Translations under genes and position numbers: made by a program
Shown here: piece by piece, positions 33,774 to 39,785 of the stretch
How the letters are laid out: every line of letters begins with the position of its first letter
Numbering within the stretch: position 1 is the stretch's first letter
Notes under the pieces: model-generated
Told to the model about the DNA's origin: nothing
What the model saw: the letters and a program-made list of their open reading frames with translations, nothing else
Database searches by the model: none
Assembly (NCBI GenBank): GCA_012512055.1
Contig: JAAZEW010000322.1
Span: 1-39,785, forward strand
Direction: 5' to 3'
DNA: 39,785 bases
From: Bacillota bacterium
GTDB taxonomy: Bacteria; Bacillota_G; SHA-98; UBA4971

Positions 33774-34997
33774 GTGTTGACGAGTACCGTTGTTGAGCTC
33801 ACGGGACATATCATCGATTCAAGGACTCTTCCCAACGTGCTGGACGCCATTATTGCACAAGGTGGCGACTTCGACATCGAAGAATTCAAAGTAGGTAGGA
33901 AGAATGAAGATCCCAGCTATGCCAGGATATTAATTAGAGCCAAGAGTCAAGAAGGCCTCGACATGATACTGGATGAAATAAGGCCTTTAGGTGTGGTCGA
34001 ACTCCATCAAGATGAGATAGCGGTAGAGCCGGCGCCGAAAGACGGAGTGTTTCCCGACAACTTCTATTCCAGCACTAACCTGGACACGTTTGTGAAGATT
34101 CGCGGTTCGTGGATCCCCGTGGACGATATTGAGATGGACTGTGGTATTGTCGTCGATTTCTCCGGGGTTTCTCCGACGGCGCGCTGCGTACCTATAGGCA
34201 GCATCAAAAAAGGTGACAACGTAATTGTCGGAGGGAAAGGCATTAAGGTAATTCCTCTGGAGAAGTCAAGAAAACGAGAAGTCTTCAGCTTCATGGGAAG
34301 CGCAGTCTCCAGCGAGCGTCCGAAGATTTTGGCCTTGGCAAATATTGCGGAGACAATGAGAGACATCAGAGCTCGTAACAAGAAGATTCTTGCAGTGGTA
34401 GGGCCTGCAGTTATCCATACCGGCGCAGGCAAGCACCTGTCCTCGCTGATAGAAGCAGGCTACATTAACGTGCTGTTCGGCGGAAATGCAGTAGCAACCC
34501 ATGATGTGGAATGGGCCTTGCTCGGGACGTCTCTGGGGGTCTACTTAGACACCGGAATTGCAGCTCCTGCAGGCCATACCCACCATATCAAAGCCATCAA
34601 CGCAATCCGCAAGCATGGCAGCTTTGAAAAAGCGGTAGAAGCAGGCGAGCTTACCAGAGGGGTCATGTACTCATGTGTGACGCGCGGGATAAGCTATGTT
34701 CTGGCAGGATCCATACGAGACGACGGCCCGATGCCCGGTGTCATCACTGATTCTGTGGAAGCTCAAGAAGCCATGCGTCGCAACTTGAAAGACGTTGAGT
34801 TAGCGCTGATGCTGTCCACAATGTTGCATTCGATAGCTACAGGCAACCTGTTGCCGGGGAACGTCAAGACTGTATGCGTTGACATTAACCCGGCTACTGT
34901 TACAAAACTTGCAGACCGCGGAAGCCACCAAGCTGTAGGTGTAGTCAGTGACGTCGAGCTGTTCCTGAAAGAACTGGCGCACCAGCTTGTGGGATAG
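33774..34997 (+). CDS. TIGR00300/LOR-SDH-family protein (archaeal-type ornithine cyclodeaminase-like)
   Basis: A 407-residue cytoplasmic protein. The N-terminal region (about 4-95, VVELTGHIIDSRTLPNVLDAIIAQGGDFDIEEFKVG) and the body (FYSSTNLDTFVKIRGSWIPVDDIEMDCGIVVD; LAVVGPAVIHTGAG; INVLFGGNAVATHDVEWALLGTSLGV; GHTHHIKAINAIRKHGS) match the TIGR00300 (LOR/SDH) family. A member from Methanococcus maripaludis is reported to be an ornithine cyclodeaminase unrelated to the classical enzyme, and related domains occur in cyanobacterial ArgZ/AgrE. Reaction here would be ornithine to proline plus ammonia, but that is inference. The GTG start follows AAGGGGTGA; a TTG right after it is possible. Confidence 0.82.
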   Translation: MLTSTVVELTGHIIDSRTLPNVLDAIIAQGGDFDIEEFKVGRKNEDPSYARILIRAKSQEGLDMILDEIRPLGVVELHQDEIAVEPAPKDGVFPDNFYSSTNLDTFVKIRGSWIPVDDIEMDCGIVVDFSGVSPTARCVPIGSIKKGDNVIVGGKGIKVIPLEKSRKREVFSFMGSAVSSERPKILALANIAETMRDIRARNKKILAVVGPAVIHTGAGKHLSSLIEAGYINVLFGGNAVATHDVEWALLGTSLGVYLDTGIAAPAGHTHHIKAINAIRKHGSFEKAVEAGELTRGVMYSCVTRGISYVLAGSIRDDGPMPGVITDSVEAQEAMRRNLKDVELALMLSTMLHSIATGNLLPGNVKTVCVDINPATVTKLADRGSHQAVGVVSDVELFLKELAHQLVG

Positions 34998-35060
34998 CCA
35001 CACTGAACCCGGAGGGCATACTGAAAATGCTATGGCAAGGCCTGAGAGGTGAACCCTTTG

Positions 35061-35492
35061 ATGCTGAGAAACGCTACACTAATCGCTCCACTTGTGGCAT
35101 GGATTATTGCTCAACTGCTCAAGTTCATGCTGGATGCAGCCTCAAAGCGAAGGCCTGACTTTACAAGATTGGTAAATCCGGGGGGAATGCCAAGCTCACA
35201 CTCGACCCTCGTATCCTGCATGTCAGTTATGGTAGGAAGGATTTACGGCTGGGAATCACCTCTCTTTGCTATGGCGTCTGTTCTGTCCCTCATAGTCCTG
35301 TATGACGCTGCAGGCGTTAGGCGAGCTGCAGGAAGACAGGCGCGAGTCATCAATCGCATGCTCGAAGACATATACAAAAAAGGCAAGGTGCCTGAACAAC
35401 GTCTCAGGGAGCTGTTGGGCCACACGCCTTTGGAGGTTTTTGCAGGTGTTGCGCTAGGCGCCATAGTAGCCTTCAGTTGGCCTGTTGCGTAA
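35061..35492 (+). CDS. Divergent PAP2-family (DUF212) membrane protein
   Basis: A ~143-residue membrane protein of the DUF212 group, related to PAP2 phosphatases. It has an AQLLKFMLDAASKRRPDFTRLVNPGGMPSSHSTLVS motif near the N-terminus (GGMPSSHS is the phosphatase-like signature), VLYDAAGVRRAAGRQARVIN in the middle and LLGHTPLEVFAGVALG near the end, all hallmarks of the family; B. subtilis YuiD is a homologue. I prefer the ATG at 35061 with AGAGGTGA 8 bases in front; an in-frame GTG at 35049 overlaps that site. It follows the TIGR00300 gene by a short gap and may be in its operon. The natural substrate is unknown. Confidence 0.88.
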   Translation: MLRNATLIAPLVAWIIAQLLKFMLDAASKRRPDFTRLVNPGGMPSSHSTLVSCMSVMVGRIYGWESPLFAMASVLSLIVLYDAAGVRRAAGRQARVINRMLEDIYKKGKVPEQRLRELLGHTPLEVFAGVALGAIVAFSWPVA

Positions 35493-35518
35493 TATGTCAA
35501 CCGGTAAGGATCACTCCC

Positions 35519-35628
35519 GGCGCAACTCATAGGCATTCCCGGCATAACTCAGGGGCATTCCAGGAATAACTCATGGGTATTCCAGGCATGACTCATGGGC
35601 CTTTCCGGCATGATTCATAGGCCTTAAT
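35519..35628 (+). repeat. Five tandem 22-bp repeats
   Basis: Units begin at 35519, 35541, 35563, 35585 and 35607 with an exact 22-bp period. The shared core is AACTCATGGGCATTCC with small changes; copy 4 contains the perfect palindrome ATGACTCAT. The array ends about 100 bases before the start of the phospholipase-like gene. The rest of the 35493-35725 gap shows only an alternating TA stretch near 35675-35690. Confidence 0.8.
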
Positions 35629-35725
35629 AGGCCTTTGCTACTTGCGATATCGGGGCACACCGCGCATTGCATATGTGTATATATATAGCACAGGCAGAAG
35701 CTTGAGCAAGTAGGAGGGGATGTCT

Positions 35726-37525
35726 TTGTCCCGGCTCAAACGACTCCTTATGCTAGTCCTCTTAAATCCCATTTTTCCCGCGTTTCTGTGGGGGCCTTTC
35801 ACCCATACGCACATTAACAGGAAAGCCTTGGCGAGAGCTAAGAAGCTGATGGAAAGTGGAGACGATACGATTAACCAAGATATGGTAGGTATGCTCACGT
35901 CGTCGAGAGAGACTCAAGAATCATATGCACTTGCAGCCAATACGGCAGACGCCATATCCAGCTATCATACGTTGAATAATTTCACTGCCTATGACTATAC
36001 GCATAATTCTATTCCTGATAACGCAAGAGGGCTTCCGAATTTCGGTTATACCCTGGTAGATACCTGGCATAGGATACCGGAATCGGCGTGGAACTCTTGT
36101 GATGCAAGGCTCCTTGATTTGGCAATTGCGTGCGGCTGGCTCTCCCATCAAGTAGCAGATTGGTACGCTCATTATGCTTGTATGGACGGTGACGGTAATC
36201 TGTGTGACCCGGAGGACGCCATAGCTGATGAAGTCACCGGGTTTTCCGGATACTCCGATTCCCATCGGGTCATCGGACACGACTACCCTGAGCCCTATCT
36301 TCGACGCTATAACCTGGCTGACCATGGCTTAACAGAGTTCCTGGTAGATTCGATAATTGTCTCATCCCCCGGAGGGCCAAGATTACGCAATCTGTCCCTT
36401 CCGAATCTATCCACATTGAAAGACAGCGGCTCGAATATCATCAGCATCGCATCTTTGGATTTCGGGAGAGCTGTAAAACTGCCTGAGGATCATATTCCCG
36501 TCCTCTGGCAGAACATGAATCTGATTCTTTTAGGTATGTCCATCCTGCAAAAGCTTATCTATCTCCGCAAGCCGAACTTGCATCTCGAGGCAAAAGAGAC
36601 TGTTACCACGAAATACGTGGATCTCTCCATAGAACGTGTTGTGGACAATGTGTTTAGGAAGAGTTTCGGAGAAATAGCTGAACTGGCAAGGCGAGGCAGG
36701 CACATTCGCTCCAAAGACATGCCTGTTGAACCGCTGGACTCTGAAATCGTAAAATACCCGGGCACCGTAATCTTCAAAGTAGCATACTCTCTTGCATCTT
36801 CCATTTCGCTTCCTGACGGCAGTATCAGCTCCAGCACTTTCAACCGGACTCTCGATGTCCTCGATAACCCTTTGGCAACTCTGGAAGGAGCTCCGCTAAT
36901 CGGCCCCTTGATGCGCTCTCGTTTGGTCAGAAACATGCTCTGGAACAGGGTCGGGAAGCCATCCCTTGAGACCCTCATCATGGAGTCCCTTGACAGTCTT
37001 GGGAGCACTGACAAGGAAGTGCGAATGCCCACAAAAGATGCTCTCCTTGCACTTACCAATGCAGTACTACTGAAAGGGAAATCCATAAAGAAGGCACAAC
37101 AAGATCTTGCCATGTCTCTGAAACCCCTTATAACAGTGGTGGACGGTGATGGCACGCCACTGCCTTCAGGCAGGGAATTGCCCACGCAGTCGGAACTCCT
37201 GGACATGGTGTTTAATAGGCGTATGCTTGTTTTCAAGCTCATACCTGCAATCTCCGAATCCCGTGGCCGGTATCATGGAGAGAGAAAATCCTTGGACATA
37301 TCCTCGGTAAGAGTGAGGTTCAATGGTTTCCCCATAACGGAACATCCGGAATTCGCCGAGGCGGAGGTGGCTTACCAGAGCGACAATGCAGCTTCACCTG
37401 TGCTGGTCAGGATCTCTTTTAGGCCTGGTTTCAGGCCCGGGCGGTACGATATTTTTGTTGACGCCCATGACAAGGCAGGCGTGGGCGCGGAGTACCTCTA
37501 CTGGCAGGTGGATCTTAGGCGGTAG
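35726..37525 (+). CDS. Zinc-dependent phospholipase C-like protein with C-terminal beta domain
   Basis: A ~599-residue protein (numbering here from the ATG at 35720). A short hydrophobic N-terminus leads into FLWGPFTHTHINRKAL (Trp24, His29, His31), then SSYHTLNNFTAYDYTH, ACGWLSHQVADWYAHYAC (His143, Asp147, His151) and HGLTEFLVDSIIV. This set of His/Asp residues fits the zinc-dependent phospholipase C fold (PF00882), where the mature N-terminal Trp also binds zinc. Residues about 225-510 are mostly helical and unrecognised. The last ~80 residues (VRVRFNGFPITEH...RPGRYDIFVDAHDKAGV) look like an Ig-type beta domain. AGGAGG lies 8 bases before a TTG at 35726, which I prefer over the ATG that touches it. 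Enzyme activity is untested. Confidence 0.75.
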   Translation: MSRLKRLLMLVLLNPIFPAFLWGPFTHTHINRKALARAKKLMESGDDTINQDMVGMLTSSRETQESYALAANTADAISSYHTLNNFTAYDYTHNSIPDNARGLPNFGYTLVDTWHRIPESAWNSCDARLLDLAIACGWLSHQVADWYAHYACMDGDGNLCDPEDAIADEVTGFSGYSDSHRVIGHDYPEPYLRRYNLADHGLTEFLVDSIIVSSPGGPRLRNLSLPNLSTLKDSGSNIISIASLDFGRAVKLPEDHIPVLWQNMNLILLGMSILQKLIYLRKPNLHLEAKETVTTKYVDLSIERVVDNVFRKSFGEIAELARRGRHIRSKDMPVEPLDSEIVKYPGTVIFKVAYSLASSISLPDGSISSSTFNRTLDVLDNPLATLEGAPLIGPLMRSRLVRNMLWNRVGKPSLETLIMESLDSLGSTDKEVRMPTKDALLALTNAVLLKGKSIKKAQQDLAMSLKPLITVVDGDGTPLPSGRELPTQSELLDMVFNRRMLVFKLIPAISESRGRYHGERKSLDISSVRVRFNGFPITEHPEFAEAEVAYQSDNAASPVLVRISFRPGFRPGRYDIFVDAHDKAGVGAEYLYWQVDLRR

Positions 37526-37628
37526 CCATAGGTCAGATAAGAATAGGACGCGACGGATTAGACTAAGATCGCCACTGTCCAATTAGCATGGATAAAGCTG
37601 TTTTGCGTGAATTTCACCACTGCAAATC

Positions 37629-37850
37629 CTAAATAGATCACCATGAGACTGTTGTTCTCTCCCATATTATGTTAACGGAACTCGCTTGAATCGCGAAACC
37701 AGGTCGCCGTCTTCGGCGAAACTGGCAGTTACTGGAGAAGCTCAACGGTCTCCACCATAAGTAAGCACCGGTTCCAGAAAGTGTACTTACCGTGCGGGGC
37801 CACCCAAGACAATCGGAAACCGAGTGAAAACTAATGAACTCATACTTAGG
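37629..37850 (+). repeat. Dispersed repeat R5 (R family), most complete copy
   Basis: It runs from CCTAAATAGATCACCATGAG to CATACTTAGG; the two ends are related as inverted repeats (CCTAARTA). It is nearly identical to R2 over its first ~190 bases and shares its last ~25 with R3. It contains the hairpin TCGCCG-TCTT-CGGCGA. No target-site duplication is obvious. It fills the first half of the 37526-38076 gap. Confidence 0.85.
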
Positions 37851-37949
37851 GTCAGGCCCAGTCGGTACGGCTGGCGCATTTGGGCTGGCACATTTGCGAT
37901 TGCATACCGGATCTACGCTGTATTACAATATGATCACAATCCATTGCGA

Positions 37950-38064
37950 CAGATAACAAGCGACGATATACGTAGATGACAGACGACGATACGCGCAGAT
38001 AACAGAAGATCATATGCTGAGATAACAGAAGGCCATATGCACAGATGGCAAACGACGATACGCG
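37950..38064 (+). repeat. Five tandem 23-bp repeats immediately upstream of the P1 peptidase gene
   Basis: Units begin at 37950, 37973, 37996, 38019 and 38042 with an exact 23-bp period. The shared pattern is CAGATAACAG, a few bases, then CGATACGCG or CATATGCN. The last unit ends where the ribosome binding site (GAGGTG) of the next gene begins, so the array is probably in its leader RNA or promoter. Confidence 0.85.
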
Positions 38065-38076
38065 AGGTGTTGGGAA

Positions 38077-39168
38077 TTGCCAAGTATCACTGACGTACAA
38101 GGAGTGCTTGTGGGACATGCTGAGGACAGAGAAGGGCTCACCGGCTGCACTGTTGTGCTGGCCATGGACGGCGCAGTAGCAGGAGTGGATGTGAGAGGGT
38201 CAGCACCGGGCACCAGAGAGACTGACCTTATGCGTCCGTGCAACCTGGTAGAAAAAGTCCATGCTATTATGCTCGCCGGCGGTAGCGCATATGGCTTGGA
38301 CGCAGCGTGCGGCGCAATGGAGTTCCTTGAGGAGCAGGGCGTGGGATTCGCAACAGGCTTCGGCGTAGTCCCTATCGTGGGTGCGGCTGTCATTTTCGAC
38401 CTGGGCATTGGAAACCCCAAAGCGCGTCCTGATTCCCAAATGGGGTACTTGGCCTGTAAGAACGCATCCTCCTCTCCACCTGAAGAAGGCAATGCCGGAG
38501 CAGGCCTAGGTGCAACTGTAGGCAAGCTTTTCGGCCCCGGGCATGCCATGAAAGGCGGACTGGGGACATGGTCTATACGGCTTGGAACCGGCAATGATTC
38601 AGGCGGCAGGCAAGTCCCTGTCATTGTCGGCGCAATAGCGGTGGTCAACGCCCTGGGAGATATAGCAGACCCGAGCTCAGGGAAGGTGCTCGCAGGCGCT
38701 TACCACAGGGACTCCGGGGAGTTCCTCGCGAAGACATATCAGGCAGGTGGACATGGTAGCAGTAATATTAAACGCGGAAGCGACGGTAGTAAGCATGGAA
38801 GCAGTAAAAGTAAGCATAGAAGCAATAGCAGTAAGCATAGAACTGGTGCAGACGGCTTCCAGGGTTTTGCAGGAAATACCACTATCGGCGTTGTAGCCAC
38901 GAACGCAATCCTATCTAAGGAAGGCGCAAACAAAGTCGCCCAGATGGCCCATGACGGATTAGCCCGGGTGATACGTCCTGTGCACACCATGTACGACGGG
39001 GACACTGTTTTCGCTCTCTCAACAGGACAAGCATCGCTGACCGGAGATAGGGCAGCCGACATCTCCGCTATCGGAGAAGCAGCCGCATCCGCCATGGAAG
39101 TTGCGATCATACGAGGGATTAAGAACGCCTGCGGACTGGCATCCATTCCTGGCGCAAGCAATATCTGA
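38077..39168 (+). CDS. P1-family (DmpA/NylC-type) self-cleaving peptidase
   Basis: A 363-residue N-terminal-nucleophile hydrolase of the P1 family, which includes D-aminopeptidase DmpA and nylon oligomer hydrolase NylC. VRGSAPGTRETDLM, HAIMLAGGSAYGLDAACGAMEFLEEQGVGF, GATVGKLFGPGHAMKGGLGTWS and VGAIAVVNALGD are family blocks. AGNTTIGVVATNAILSKEGANKVAQMAHDGLARVIRPVHTMYDGDTVFALSTG holds the expected self-cleavage site Asn267-Thr268, with Thr268 as nucleophile. Residues about 224-258 are an unusual low-complexity Gly/Ser/Lys/His insert just before that site. The start is TTG behind GAGGTG at 7 bases. The substrate (peptide, beta-amino or amide) is unknown. Confidence 0.93.
   Translation: MPSITDVQGVLVGHAEDREGLTGCTVVLAMDGAVAGVDVRGSAPGTRETDLMRPCNLVEKVHAIMLAGGSAYGLDAACGAMEFLEEQGVGFATGFGVVPIVGAAVIFDLGIGNPKARPDSQMGYLACKNASSSPPEEGNAGAGLGATVGKLFGPGHAMKGGLGTWSIRLGTGNDSGGRQVPVIVGAIAVVNALGDIADPSSGKVLAGAYHRDSGEFLAKTYQAGGHGSSNIKRGSDGSKHGSSKSKHRSNSSKHRTGADGFQGFAGNTTIGVVATNAILSKEGANKVAQMAHDGLARVIRPVHTMYDGDTVFALSTGQASLTGDRAADISAIGEAAASAMEVAIIRGIKNACGLASIPGASNI
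38788..38850 (+). repeat. In-gene 21-bp tandem repeat (Ser/Lys/His insert)
   Basis: Three units begin AGTAAGCAT at 38788, 38809 and 38830, an exact 21-bp (7-codon) period that keeps the frame. They encode S-K-H-G/R-S/T repeats inside the P1 peptidase gene. Confidence 0.8.
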
Positions 39169-39181
39169 AAATCTCATTCGG

Positions 39182-39202
39182 TGTGGTCGTAAGACGACCA
39201 CA
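39182..39202 (+). terminator. Hairpin after the P1 peptidase gene
   Basis: TGTGGTCGT-AAG-ACGACCACA is a 9-bp perfect stem 13 bases past the stop codon, followed by GATCTTCTTCG. The T-run is weak. Its GTG-x-TCG / CGA-x-CAC arms resemble the hairpin units further on, so it may belong to that array. Confidence 0.45.
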
Positions 39203-39286
39203 GATCTTCTTCGACTGTGCGATTTTCGACCACGTGTCGCGAAATAGTCGCCGAAGAATTGAAATGAGCCAGCAAAAACCTTCCCT

Positions 39287-39610
39287 GTGCTCCAATTTCG
39301 AACACGATCTCGCCTTGACGCGATCGAATATCGAACACCGTATCCCATAAACCCGCCTTACAAGGGGCCCGCTGATAGAAAACCGCACACTCGTTTCAAA
39401 AACGTGTTCGAAAAACGGACACCGTTTCCAAAAGCGTGTTTGAAAAGCGAACACTCAGGAATCAAAAGACAGTCACCACGCTCAAAAAGCCTCAAAAACC
39501 TTAAAGTGTGTTCGAAAACCGGACACCTATGTAGCCGGACATGCTCGAAAATCGAACACGAACACCATGATCAGCAGAAAAACCTTAGAAGGTGATAGAA
39601 ATTCGGACAC
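39287..39610 (+). repeat. Cluster of 19-nt hairpin units GTGTTCG-N5-CGRACAC
   Basis: Clear units lie at 39404-39422, 39436-39454, 39508-39526 and 39541-39559, with degenerate ones at 39287-39305, 39320-39338 and 39592-39610. Each has 7-base arms (GTGTTCG or close, and CGGACAC or CGAACAC) around an A-rich 5-base loop. Where arms differ, the pairs mostly stay possible in RNA (G-U or A-U). No gene is seen in 39169-39785 apart from this array and R6. Confidence 0.7.
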
Positions 39611-39660
39611 GCTCCCCAGATCGCCCGGGGGTGTAGATGATGGAGATTCTCTCATCGTGA

Positions 39661-39785
39661 CTAAGTAGATCACCACAAATAATCGCCGGTTCCAGAAAGT
39701 GTACGTGCCGTGCAGGGTGGCCGGTGTTGCACTCGGGGACGGCTCCCCAAGCAGGTCGCCTTGACAAAATCCGGCCCGTAGGCCA
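39661..39785 (+). repeat. Dispersed repeat R6 (R family), cut by window edge
   Basis: It starts CTAAGTAGATCACCACAAAT, has GGTTCCAGAAAGTGTACGTG, then the GGTGTTGCACTCGGGGACGG module shared with R1 and R3, and ends at the window edge in AAAATCCGGCCCGTAGGCCA. It supports the reading that R1 and R3 are reverse-orientation copies of the same element. Confidence 0.8.

Noticed and set aside
35670..35695. TATATATA as a -10 element for the phospholipase-like gene
   Set aside because: Alternating TA gives chance matches; no -35 found at 16-18 bases.
39287..39610. Possible CRISPR array
   Set aside because: Units are only 19 nt, vary in sequence, and spacing is irregular (32, 72, 33, 51 bases); no cas gene is nearby.

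Overview
The window looks like a chromosome segment of an anaerobic, endospore-forming member of the Bacillota (Clostridia-like or a deep-branching relative). The reasons are spoIIE, addAB (the Bacillota form of the RecBCD system), a thiT gene behind a TPP riboswitch, a probable forespore regulator with a sigma-F-like promoter, and a tungsten-type aldehyde:ferredoxin oxidoreductase with its own polyferredoxin. TTG and GTG starts behind strong ribosome binding sites are common. No phage, plasmid, IS transposase, rRNA, tRNA or CRISPR array was found. The species cannot be named from sequence alone.

Layout. 1-1432 (minus): four-cluster ferredoxin and the N-terminal two-thirds or so of an AOR that runs off the window. 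1772-9892 (minus): hutU, ftsH, tilS, spoIIE. 10471-11082 (plus): a LysE/RhtB exporter. 11120-15934 (minus): an export operon of membrane-fusion protein, ABC ATPase, MacB-like permease and a secreted S41 peptidase. 16366-17064 (plus): a Yip1-type membrane protein. 17096-20039 (minus): adenine deaminase and a D-2-hydroxyacid dehydrogenase. 20063-21944 (plus): TPP riboswitch, thiT and an RsfA-like coiled-coil regulator. 22311-29722 (minus): addB-addA. 29902-39168 (plus): a radical SAM/SPASM enzyme, a membrane protein ending in a ten-cysteine tail, a TPM-domain lipoprotein, a LemA protein, a TIGR00300 protein, a DUF212 (PAP2-like) protein, a zinc-phospholipase-C-like protein and a P1-family (DmpA/NylC) peptidase.

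The most striking system is 29902-33712. A SPASM radical SAM enzyme directly precedes a membrane protein whose cytoplasm-facing end is a Gly/Ser linker followed by mostly alternating Cys-Ala residues. The next two genes, a TPM lipoprotein and LemA, are coupled to it by ATGA overlaps. I infer that the radical SAM enzyme modifies the cysteine tail, giving a membrane-anchored modified peptide rather than a small secreted RiPP.

The gaps between genes are rich in repeats. A dispersed, modular family (R1-R6) occurs six times, with ends related to CCTAAGTA and strong internal hairpins; one copy looks like a bidirectional terminator. Separately, short tandem arrays (16 bp x3, 25/27 bp x3, 22 bp x5, 23 bp x5) each lie just upstream of a gene start. 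A cluster of 19-nt hairpin units fills the end of the window. All function calls come from reading translations and known family motifs; no database search was run.
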